The notes under the pieces were generated by a model. The model had not been told where the DNA came from and searched no databases. It worked only from the letters and a program-made list of their open reading frames with translations. This document shows, piece by piece, positions 1 to 5,163 of a DNA stretch of 5,163 nt (within the stretch, counting starts at the first letter, position 1; each line of letters opens with the position of its first letter). The translations under genes and the position numbers were made by a program. Location: NCBI GenBank assembly GCA_047639325.1, contig JBLINN010000308.1:1-5163 (forward strand), written 5' to 3'. This DNA is from NVQY01 sp047639325 (lineage in GTDB: Bacteria; Pseudomonadota; Alphaproteobacteria; Rhodobacterales; Rhodobacteraceae).

Positions 1-26
1 AAACAGAGGTGTGACCCGGGTGTAGT

Positions 27-49
27 GGTTTTCCGGCACCGCCGAAACC
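27..49. repeat. Bulged hairpin
   Basis: GGTTT (27-31) pairs with AAACC (45-49). Inside it, after a two-base bulge (32-33), CGGC (34-37) pairs with GCCG (41-44) around a three-base loop ACC. That makes nine base pairs. Neither strand has a T-run after it, so it is not a classical terminator. It lies only four bases from the next hairpin. Function unknown. Confidence 0.4.
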
Positions 50-53
50 CGAC

Positions 54-71
54 CTGTCAAAAGAATGACAG
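54..71. repeat. Small perfect inverted repeat
   Basis: CTGTCA (54-59) and TGACAG (66-71) are perfect inverted copies around a six-base loop. No T-run follows on either strand. It could be part of a transcript 3' end or an operator-like dyad, but nothing in the sequence decides this. Confidence 0.35.
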
Positions 72-162
72 TTCTGCGACACGACGTTGCATTCCTGTTC
101 CCGTTTGCGCAGCGCCACCCCGGTTAAAAGCTGGTTTACCGCGAGGGGCCAACAGGCGGGGT

Positions 163-192
163 CAAAAGAAAACGCGACCAATTGGCCGCGTT
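163..192 (-). terminator. Rho-independent terminator of the peptidase-bactofilin operon
   Basis: Read on the minus strand, the arms AACGCGGCC and GGTCGCGTT enclose the loop AATT. A tail of TTCTTTTG follows directly, so with the end of the arm the T-tract reads TTTTCTTTT. The stem has nine pairs, one of them G-U. On the plus strand the same position (177/186) is an A-C mismatch and no T-run follows, so the structure works only in the minus direction. It starts 71 bases past the bactofilin stop codon, as expected for the end of that operon. Confidence 0.82.
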
Positions 193-262
193 CATCCAGT
201 GTTTGTCAGACAGGTTTGACGGTAACGGCGAAAACAACCTTCTCGCCGCCCCGCAGGACCTG

Positions 263-775
263 TTAGGTCGCGGCGGGCTTGGCTGCTGCCGGGTTGGCAG
301 GGGCACCACCTTTGGCGCGACCGGGGTTCAGCGGGTCATCCTGACGCTGCACAGAGCCTTCGAAATGCGCACCGCTTTCGATGGCGATTGTCTTGTGAAT
401 GATGTCACCTTCGACCCGCGCGGTGGATGTCAGACGCACCTTCAGACCGCGCACGCGGCCCACGATGCGGCCATTGATCACCACATCATCGGCGGTCACT
501 TCGCCCTTGATGGTCGCACTTTCGCCAATGGTCAGCAGATGGGCGCGAATATCGCCTTCCACCGTGCCTTCGACCTGAATGTCGCCGGTGGTCTTCATGT
601 TGCCGGTCACATGCAGATCAGCCGACAGCAGCGACGCAGGCGGTTTTGCCTTGGGCGCGCCGGCCCTAAATTCACTGCTGGGCGACGGAGGCGTCGCTGG
701 CGTCGATGGGGCCATTGGCTTGGCCGCGTCAGCGGGCTTGTGGGCAGGGTCGTTGATTTTGCTTTTAGAAAACAT
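263..775 (-). CDS. Bactofilin (polymer-forming cytoskeletal protein)
   Basis: This 170-residue protein is a bactofilin (DUF583 family, a nucleotide-independent bacterial cytoskeletal polymer). Residues 1-47 form a flexible tail rich in Pro, Ala and Lys. Residues 48-143 form the right-handed beta-helix core, seen as regularly spaced short strands with glycines: ADLHVTGNM, GDIQVEGTVEGDI, TIKGEVTADDVVINGRIVGRV, ARVEGDIIHKTIAIESGAHFEG. Residues 144-170 are a second flexible Ala/Pro tail. The length is normal for the family. There is no transmembrane segment, so the protein should be cytoplasmic and reach the membrane through its N-terminal tail or a partner. The ATG lies 11 nt inside the end of the upstream peptidase gene. 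Only a weak AAGG Shine-Dalgarno is seen, 9 nt upstream, which suggests translational coupling. In related alphaproteobacteria this protein (often called BacA, not the undecaprenyl-pyrophosphate phosphatase) positions the neighbouring M23 peptidase. Assignment is firm; the cellular role here is inferred. Confidence 0.96.
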   Translation of the reverse strand: MFSKSKINDPAHKPADAAKPMAPSTPATPPSPSSEFRAGAPKAKPPASLLSADLHVTGNMKTTGDIQVEGTVEGDIRAHLLTIGESATIKGEVTADDVVINGRIVGRVRGLKVRLTSTARVEGDIIHKTIAIESGAHFEGSVQRQDDPLNPGRAKGGAPANPAAAKPAAT

Positions 776-2108
776 TTTTCGCAGCCTTGATGTAGATCAT
801 GGGGTTAACTGGCTTTCCGTTCACGCGTACTTCGTAGTGAAGATGGGTGCCGGTCGACCGTCCAGTGCTACCCATATCAGCAATGTGATCCCCGCGCGAG
901 ACCCTTTGGCCTTTGGTTACGCGAATGCGCGAAGTATGCGCATATCTGGTTTCAATCCCAAACGCATGTTTGACAATGACCAGTTTGCCAAACCCGGATT
1001 GCCACCCGGCATGGGTCACAACCCCGTCTGCCGTCGAAAAGATATCGGTGCCATGCGACCCGGCAAAATCAGCGCCGTTATGCATCCGGCGCCCGCCGGT
1101 CTTTGGATCACGGCGATAGCCAAAGCCGCTGGTAAAGCGGACGGCGGCATGGACGGGGCTGGCAAAGGGCGCTTTTTCGGCGGCTATACGGTAGAGATTC
1201 AGCTGATCCAACTGGTTTAACAACCGGTTGGCGCGTACTTCATCCGCAGTGGGTTCTTCACCGCGGGTCGAGAAGGATAAAGGGGTCAGTGGCCCACCCT
1301 GGCCACTGTAACCGCGCCGCACCTGTTCGATGATCTGGTCGGTGGGCATCCCGGCGCTGCGGAACATCTTGTCCAGCGGTTCAACCGAGATCACCATTGC
1401 TTCTTCCAGCTGGCGGAAAATCTGGTCGTTATGTTCCTGCATCAACTTGATTTCATATTCCAGCTCGGCCCGCTGGTTCAGCGCTGATTCTGCGTCCTCG
1501 CGGATATCGTCGCGCTCGGCGGCGGTCTGGGCCAGCGCATCGGACATAAAATTCAGTGAAACCATGGCGACAGATACGGTGGCCAGCTGCGCCATATCAG
1601 AATCGGCCTGCTGCTCCAGCGAGCTGAAGGCGTTGCGGGCCGATTCGCGGTCTTTCATCGTGTCGCGCAGCGTTGACTGGATAACCTCGATACCGGTCTC
1701 TAACTCGCGGCGTTGGGTTTCCGAGGACAGCAATTCCGATTGCATCACCGAAATCTGGGCCAGTGCCGTGTTGAACCGCATCTGGGCGGCCTGTGCCTCT
1801 TCGGCGCGGGTGTCGCGTTCGGCGGACATGGCGTTCAGACGCGCTTGATAGGTGTTTTGGTCACGTTTGGCTTGTTCGCGGAAATTACCAGACCCGATAC
1901 TGTCCATCAGCAATATGGCCGTGGCCACAATCGCCCATGCCACGATCAGCGACGCACCGGCATAGGCGATCAGCTGAGTTTCCGGCTTTAGCCGAATGAA
2001 TCGTGTATCAGAGTCGGATTTAAGAAAAACCCGACGTTCCGGAAAGCGTTTTTCCAAAAACGCATGTAACCTGACGGTTAAACGAGTGAAGGCCAAACGT
2101 GTGCGCAC
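765..2108 (-). CDS. Membrane-anchored M23 (LytM-type) peptidoglycan endopeptidase with coiled coil
   Basis: This 447-residue zinc metallopeptidase should cut peptidoglycan cross-links in the periplasm. Residues 1-45 are a basic, probably cytoplasmic segment containing FPERRVFLKS. Residues 46-69 are one hydrophobic membrane helix. Residues about 75-240 form a long Glu/Gln/Arg-rich coiled coil. The M23 domain spans about 315-440. All expected catalytic residues are present: H343 and D347 (HNGAD) and H424 of the HLH motif as zinc ligands, with H391 and H422 as the catalytic histidines. It should therefore be an active enzyme, not a degenerate LytM activator. The start is GTG at 2108, supported by AAGGA seven bases upstream; no ATG fits better. 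Its TAA lies inside the bactofilin gene. The architecture and the bactofilin neighbour match LmdC-type hydrolases, which bactofilin recruits to control cell shape; that functional link is inferred from the family. The enzyme family itself is certain. Confidence 0.95.
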   Translation of the reverse strand: MRTRLAFTRLTVRLHAFLEKRFPERRVFLKSDSDTRFIRLKPETQLIAYAGASLIVAWAIVATAILLMDSIGSGNFREQAKRDQNTYQARLNAMSAERDTRAEEAQAAQMRFNTALAQISVMQSELLSSETQRRELETGIEVIQSTLRDTMKDRESARNAFSSLEQQADSDMAQLATVSVAMVSLNFMSDALAQTAAERDDIREDAESALNQRAELEYEIKLMQEHNDQIFRQLEEAMVISVEPLDKMFRSAGMPTDQIIEQVRRGYSGQGGPLTPLSFSTRGEEPTADEVRANRLLNQLDQLNLYRIAAEKAPFASPVHAAVRFTSGFGYRRDPKTGGRRMHNGADFAGSHGTDIFSTADGVVTHAGWQSGFGKLVIVKHAFGIETRYAHTSRIRVTKGQRVSRGDHIADMGSTGRSTGTHLHYEVRVNGKPVNPMIYIKAAKNVF

Positions 2109-2115
2109 GCGACTA

Positions 2116-2120
2116 TCCTT
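2116..2120 (-). promoter_or_regulatory. Ribosome binding site that supports the GTG start of the peptidase
   Basis: The minus strand reads AAGGA here, followed by seven bases and then GTG at 2108. This spacing is ideal and decides the start. The product beginning there also has the expected short cytoplasmic N-terminus before its membrane helix. Confidence 0.75.
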
Positions 2121-2145
2121 GTTCCATCCCTAGAGCGATGCTCGG

Positions 2146-2155
2146 CCCTTAAGGG
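2146..2155. repeat. Palindrome CCCTTAAGGG in the peptidase leader
   Basis: This is a perfect 10-bp palindrome, flanked by a G-T and a G-C pair (2144-2157). It lies about 40 bases upstream of the peptidase GTG start, in the probable 5' untranslated leader. It could be a protein-binding site or chance; no known operator is recognised. Confidence 0.3.
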
Positions 2156-2176
2156 TCTCCGGCACCTTAGACAGTG

Positions 2177-2205
2177 TGAATAACTTTGTGACGCCAGTTG
2201 GGCAA
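2177..2205 (-). promoter_or_regulatory. Possible sigma-70-type promoter of the peptidase-bactofilin operon
   Basis: On the minus strand TTGCCC (2205-2200) matches four of six bases of the -35 consensus. Seventeen bases later TATTCA (2182-2177) matches three of six of the -10. Transcription would begin near 2170, leaving a leader of about 60 nt before the GTG. The position and spacing are suitable but the -10 match is poor, so this is only a candidate. Confidence 0.25.
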
Positions 2206-2258
2206 GAGTGTTGACCCATGTTCATATTAATGCGTGACAATTCCCCACACTTGGGCAG

Positions 2259-2291
2259 AAAACCGCCGATATCCAGTGGGTTGTCAGGCGG
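2259..2291 (-). terminator. Possible weak terminator after the DUF455 gene
   Basis: Read on the minus strand, CCGCC (2291-2287) can pair with GGCGG (2267-2263) across a 19-base loop, and TTTTCTG follows. It begins 28 bases past the DUF455 stop. The stem is only five pairs and the loop is long, so termination may be partial. If real, it would separate the DUF455 transcript from the peptidase operon. Confidence 0.3.
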
Positions 2292-2319
2292 GATTGTTCC
2301 GGTGACACACCCTGCCGTT

Positions 2320-3147
2320 TTACGCGGTGGGGGGGTAATCTTCGGTCAACGGCCAGTAGAAATCTGGTGGTAGCCCGGCTTCGGCGCGTTTTTCTTCGTT
2401 GAATGGGGGTTTCAGGGTGGAATGAAAGTAGCGCCGAACCAACGCATGAAACAGATCTTTTGGGTCGGCGTTTTGCCGTCCGCACAGAAAATGGAACCAT
2501 TTTGACCCATAGGCCACATGCCCAACTTCCTCGGCATAAATGACTTCTAGGGCGGCCACGACATCGGGCAATTTGGCGGTTCGGAAAATCTGGATCATGC
2601 CCGGGGTCACGTCCAACCCACGCGCTTCCAGAACCATCGGCACTACGGCCAAGCGCCCCATCAAATCCTCGGCGGTATCTTCGGCGGCGCGCCACATGCC
2701 TGCGTGGGCTGGTAAAGCGCCATAATGGCTGTCCGATCTTTCAAGACAGTCGCACATCAGGTTGAAATGTTTGGACTCTTCGTCCGCCGCCTTGACCCAG
2801 TCATCATAAAACCCAATCGGCATGTCGATATGGCCAAACCGGGCGATCAGGTCCCAGTGCAGGTCAACCGCATTCAGCTCGATATGGGCAACGGCGTGCA
2901 ACAAGGCGATCCGCCCGGTGGGTGACCCTGGACGGCGGCGCGGCACATCACGCGGCGGCAGCAACTCTGGCCGGTCAGGCCGGGCCGGGTAAGCGGGCGG
3001 GTCAGCGGTGCCAATCGGGATTGACGAAGACGTGCCAGCGCGTGCCTCAAACCAGGTTTTTGCATGATGATGCGACAGGGCGGTCTTTGCGCGGCCATCT
3101 GCGGTGGTCAGGACCTCGACGGCCATGTCTGTCAGCGACAACGTCAT
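2320..3147 (-). CDS. DUF455 ferritin-like (di-iron fold) protein
   Basis: This 275-residue soluble protein belongs to the DUF455 family (COG2833), which has a ferritin-like four-helix fold. The reaction it carries out is not established. A ferritin-type set of metal-binding residues can be read: E90 in HAVAHIELN, E124 with H127 in EESKHF, E174 in VLEARGLD, and E207 with H210 in AEEVGHVAYG. The two ExxH pairs and two single glutamates fit a di-iron site. The segment RRRPGS (70-75) and the C-terminal PPFNEEKRAEAGLPPDFYWP are also typical of the family. Length is normal and the gene looks intact. The start is the ATG at 3147, whose product begins MTLSLTDMAVEVLTTADGRA, as in close family members. 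No clear Shine-Dalgarno precedes it. A second in-frame ATG (residue 8) lacks one too. It lies 211 nt upstream of the peptidase gene on the same strand; no functional link is evident. Confidence 0.94.
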   Translation of the reverse strand: MTLSLTDMAVEVLTTADGRAKTALSHHHAKTWFEARAGTSSSIPIGTADPPAYPARPDRPELLPPRDVPRRRPGSPTGRIALLHAVAHIELNAVDLHWDLIARFGHIDMPIGFYDDWVKAADEESKHFNLMCDCLERSDSHYGALPAHAGMWRAAEDTAEDLMGRLAVVPMVLEARGLDVTPGMIQIFRTAKLPDVVAALEVIYAEEVGHVAYGSKWFHFLCGRQNADPKDLFHALVRRYFHSTLKPPFNEEKRAEAGLPPDFYWPLTEDYPPTA

Positions 3148-4110
3148 TTTACATACACCAATATTCTGGCGCCGGTTGCACCGTTACAGTCTTTGAACAA
3201 AACGCTGTTCCCGTCCCTGATCCGCAGGCCGCTTGCCAGGTCCCCAAAAAAGGCGCCGGTTTTGCGACAGGACTCGACCTTCGCACCGCCTTTGTCAATC
3301 CGCAGGCCTGTCCACCTGACAGACCGCGTGCTGGATACCCTATGCGCCGGGGGATGATGCCGGTACAGGCGCACGCACCGGGGCAAACCGCCGACAGTCC
3401 TCAATTCGGATGCAGTTTTGCCCCAATTCAAATCGATTCGGGTTTTTTGTGGTCGATTGTTCGGAATACCCGCAATGATTGCAGTGATCTGGCCTGATTG
3501 TCGCGTGTCATGCCAAAGACGTGACGAAAAATGTGGTGGGGTTCGCCCGCCGCGCGCCAAGATCAGAGGCCGGTCATTGTTGTCTGATCCGAAACAATCG
3601 CTCCGCTGATGGCACCGGTTTGCGGATCATCTGGCGCCTGGCCCCCTGTTTTCATGGCCTCTGGCGCGCAAATTGGCAGAAGTTAACGAAACAATCCTCG
3701 GCCTCTGGCAGAGCGCGCCTGTCGCATTTGCGGAAACGGTTGGTTTTTCGCCAGATTCACCCTGATTTTTCAGACATTTTTCTCTTTGCCGGATGGGGGG
3801 GCTTGGGTATTCATGGATTTGCCCAACTGGGGGGCGATGTTTGTAGGTCACGGGGGCGACCGCATTCTTTGCGTCGAGACGATGCAGGAAGAGATGCGTG
3901 TTCGCACAGCGGCTATTTGGCAGCTTGTGACAACTTGACGACTGTATGCCTTTTTGCATGCGGTCCGGACAGGTGTGTACGTGGAAGACTTTTTCTGGTC
4001 TCGGTTTGCATTTGATGCGGATCGCCATTGTGCCGCCATCGCTTCCTTTGGGTGGAATGGAATTTTGCGGCTGGCGAGGTCAGCACTACGCTACCGCACA
4101 GGAGATAAGA
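3148..4110. other. 963-nt stretch between divergent genes, no supported gene
   Basis: This space separates the minus-strand DUF455 gene from the plus-strand RTX gene, so it should contain both promoters. I could not identify either one convincingly. Open frames exist on both strands but lack good starts and ribosome sites and have arginine- or serine-rich products. The most protein-like reading is a plus-strand frame from 3687 to 4130, which is interrupted by TGA at 3936-3938. Small dyads are present (GCAAT-G-ATTGC at 3472-3482; CTCT-GGC-AGAG at 3703-3713), as is an 11-base direct repeat ATCCGCAGGCC at 3220-3230 and 3298-3308. No tRNA, rRNA, CRISPR repeat or insertion-sequence end was seen. 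Confidence 0.55.
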
Positions 4111-4130
4111 ATGACGGCGAATTTCGTTAA
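3813..4130 (+). pseudogene. Possible gene remnant split by an in-frame TGA
   Basis: From ATG 3813 the frame reads 41 residues (beginning MDLPNWGAMFVGHGGDRILC) to TGA at 3936-3938. The same frame then stays open for 63 more codons to TAA at 4128-4130. The second part includes VYVEDFFWSRFAFDADRH and overlaps the start of the RTX gene by 20 bases. The mix of residues is more protein-like than the other frames in this stretch. However, there is no good ribosome site (a G-run lies about 12-18 bases upstream of the ATG), no family is recognised, and an open frame of this size can occur by chance. A decayed gene, two tiny genes or nothing at all are each possible. Confidence 0.15.
4100..4104 (+). 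promoter_or_regulatory. Ribosome binding site of the RTX gene
   Basis: A consensus AGGAG stands six bases before ATG 4111. It is the clearest Shine-Dalgarno in the window and fixes the start of the right-hand gene. Confidence 0.85.
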
Positions 4131-5163
4131 TCCATATGATGCTGACGTGGTTGGCCTGTGGGATTTTCGCACGGGGCAGGAAAATAACGACACCGGGCTG
4201 GATGATGGCATCGCCCAGGACGGAACACCGGTTTATGACCCGGAGTTTCATTCAGGCTGGATGGTGACAGATGGCCAACACACCCGGTTTGGCGTGCACG
4301 GCAATGATGACCCCTTTGATCTGACCGAAGGCACTATCGTTACCGAGTTCAAAGAATTCGCCCATTGTGGCGACGACCCCAACACCATTGTCAGCCGGGG
4401 CGAGGCCGATGCCGCGCACGAGGAAGGGTTCTTTGAAATCCGTGTGACCGCCGATGGCGCTGTCGAGGTTTTTCATGCGGATGGTCACCAAGTTTCTGAG
4501 GTGTCGACCGGCCCTGGGTTTCTGGGGGTGAATGACGTGGTCACCGTGTCGTATTCCTGGTCTGCCGCCAAGGGCACGCAATTGCTGGTGGAAAACACCA
4601 CCCAAGGCACCACTGCCACCGATTCAAGTGATGTCTTAGGCCTGACGCTGGACGTCACGGAAAATGATGGCGAAAGCTTTTCGATTGCGGCGCGCGAAAG
4701 CACGGATGGCGATTATGATCAGCATTTCAACGGTTGCGTGAATTACGTCGCCGTTCTGGACAAGCCGGTGATTGGGCTGGGCGATGGTATCGTTTCGGGC
4801 AGCGCGGGCGGCGATCTGATTGATCTGGCCTATACCGGCGACCCCGAAGGCGACATGATTGACGCAGGTGACGCGCTGTTGCCGGGCGAAGCAGCTGACG
4901 ACGATATTGTGGATGCGCAGGCAGGTGATGACGTGATCAAGGCCGGTGTCGGCGATGATGACGTTTATGCCGGCAGCGGCAGCGATACGGTTTACGGCGA
5001 ATCCGGCGATGACGTGATTTGGGGCGATAGCAACGCACCTGGTGGCACCGTGACGCCCGTGCGCGAAAGCTTTGAATGGGATTTGGCACCGGATCCCGAT
5101 GGGTCGGGCGACGTTGATAATGGCGATGATCTAAGCGGCGGCTTCACCCAGAACACCGGCACT
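4111..5163 (+). CDS. Large secreted LamG-like/RTX calcium-binding protein, N-terminal part (runs off the window)
   Basis: The first 351 residues are present and no stop is reached. Residues about 10-218 look like a LamG/concanavalin-A-type beta-sandwich: it opens with VVGLWDF, has strands such as FFEIRVTADGAVEVFHAD and NDVVTVSYSW, and closes with HFNGCVNYVAVLDKPV. Its two cysteines, C86 and C209, could form a disulfide. Residues 223-262 hold a degenerate RTX start followed by YTGDPEGDMIDAGDALLPGE. Residues 271-306 are four tandem RTX nonapeptides. From about 317 a new module begins (RESFEWDLAPDPDGSGD). The protein is very acidic and has no N-terminal signal peptide. That fits calcium-dependent folding outside the cell after type I export through a C-terminal signal, which lies beyond the window. 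Rhodobacteraceae proteins of this layout are often very long and may end in a Hint domain; that part is not visible here. The role (adhesion, glycan binding or other) is unknown. No promoter was recognised upstream. Confidence 0.92.
   Translation, partial: MTANFVNPYDADVVGLWDFRTGQENNDTGLDDGIAQDGTPVYDPEFHSGWMVTDGQHTRFGVHGNDDPFDLTEGTIVTEFKEFAHCGDDPNTIVSRGEADAAHEEGFFEIRVTADGAVEVFHADGHQVSEVSTGPGFLGVNDVVTVSYSWSAAKGTQLLVENTTQGTTATDSSDVLGLTLDVTENDGESFSIAARESTDGDYDQHFNGCVNYVAVLDKPVIGLGDGIVSGSAGGDLIDLAYTGDPEGDMIDAGDALLPGEAADDDIVDAQAGDDVIKAGVGDDDVYAGSGSDTVYGESGDDVIWGDSNAPGGTVTPVRESFEWDLAPDPDGSGDVDNGDDLSGGFTQNTGT
4921..5028 (+). repeat. Four tandem RTX nonapeptide repeats
   Basis: Residues 271-306 of the right-hand protein read AGDDVIKAG, VGDDDVYAG, SGSDTVYGE and SGDDVIWGD. 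These follow the GGxGxDxUx pattern (U is a large aliphatic or aromatic residue) that binds calcium in a parallel beta-roll. They are diverged at DNA level, so they are a protein-level repeat and not a recent DNA duplication. Confidence 0.88.

Larger units (their letters stand above)
1..262. other. Intergenic region downstream of the bactofilin gene, no supported gene
   Basis: No reading frame here looks like a gene. The only open frame of note, on the plus strand at 25-219, begins with GTG, has no ribosome binding site, gives an arginine-rich product and runs across the terminator. The stretch contains a bulged hairpin at 27-49, a 6-bp hairpin at 54-71, and the minus-strand terminator at 163-192. 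It is therefore best read as the 3' flank of the minus-strand operon. Whatever gene lies to the left of the window is not visible. Confidence 0.6.

Noticed and set aside
182..1220. Long plus-strand open frames (182-790 and 579-1220) opposite the bactofilin and peptidase genes
   Set aside because: They are antisense to two firmly identified genes, have no ribosome sites or recognisable families, and are the usual by-product of GC-rich coding DNA.
1330..1848. Plus-strand open frame of 172 codons with a serine-rich product
   Set aside because: It mirrors the coiled-coil part of the peptidase; the Ser/Arg-rich composition follows from Ala/Glu/Gln codons on the opposite strand.
2211..2230. Plus-strand TTGACC followed by an AT-rich stretch as a promoter
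   Set aside because: The spacing to any -10-like hexamer is wrong (about 8 bases) and no plus-strand gene follows.
2222..2695. Minus-strand open frame of 157 codons overlapping the DUF455 gene
   Set aside because: It is a different frame of the same strand as a well-conserved gene; the product is rich in Arg and resembles no family.
3144..3560. Minus-strand 138-codon frame upstream of DUF455 as a gene
   Set aside because: It begins with TTG, has no ribosome site and has an Arg/His-rich first half. The ATGA junction alone is not enough; it is kept only as a finding.
3942..3966. Short hairpin around ATGC-CTTTTT-GCAT as a terminator
   Set aside because: The stem is only four pairs and the T-run is in the loop, not after the stem.
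3521..4015. Plus-strand 164-codon frame in the gene-poor stretch
   Set aside because: The product is rich in Arg, Cys and Gly without order, no ribosome site is present, and no family is recognised.
4252..4605. Minus-strand 117-codon frame opposite the RTX gene
   Set aside because: It is antisense to a clear LamG-like coding region that has a consensus ribosome site.

Overview
The window looks like chromosomal DNA of an alphaproteobacterium, most likely a marine Rhodobacteraceae/Roseobacter-type organism. This rests on recognising the protein families: the DUF455 ferritin-like protein and the secreted LamG/RTX protein closely resemble the forms typical of that group. No database search was possible.

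Layout. Positions 1-262 hold no convincing gene. They carry two small hairpins and, at 163-192, a good intrinsic terminator for the minus strand. Positions 263-2108 hold a two-gene minus-strand operon. A membrane-anchored, coiled-coil M23 (LytM-type) peptidoglycan endopeptidase (765-2108, GTG start) overlaps by 11 nt a bactofilin cytoskeletal protein (263-775). Positions 2109-2319 are a spacer with a possible weak terminator for the upstream gene and a possible promoter for the operon. Positions 2320-3147 encode a DUF455 ferritin-like protein, also on the minus strand. Positions 3148-4110 (963 nt) have no gene I can support. From 4111 to the right edge runs the 5' part (351 codons, no stop) of a large acidic plus-strand protein with an N-terminal LamG-like domain followed by RTX calcium-binding nonapeptides. 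It is probably exported by a type I system.

How the genes work together. The peptidase and bactofilin form a known type of functional pair: the bactofilin polymer positions a membrane-bound peptidoglycan hydrolase to shape the cell. Order, overlap, shared terminator and the peptidase topology (short cytoplasmic N-terminus, one membrane segment, periplasmic coiled coil, catalytic domain) all fit. The DUF455 gene lies upstream on the same strand but 211 nt away, so it may be a separate unit. The RTX gene is divergent from it and functionally unrelated as far as can be seen.

I see no CRISPR array, mobile element, tRNA or rRNA, and no clear candidate for a new multi-gene system. The least explained parts are the 963-nt gene-poor stretch and the truncated RTX gene.
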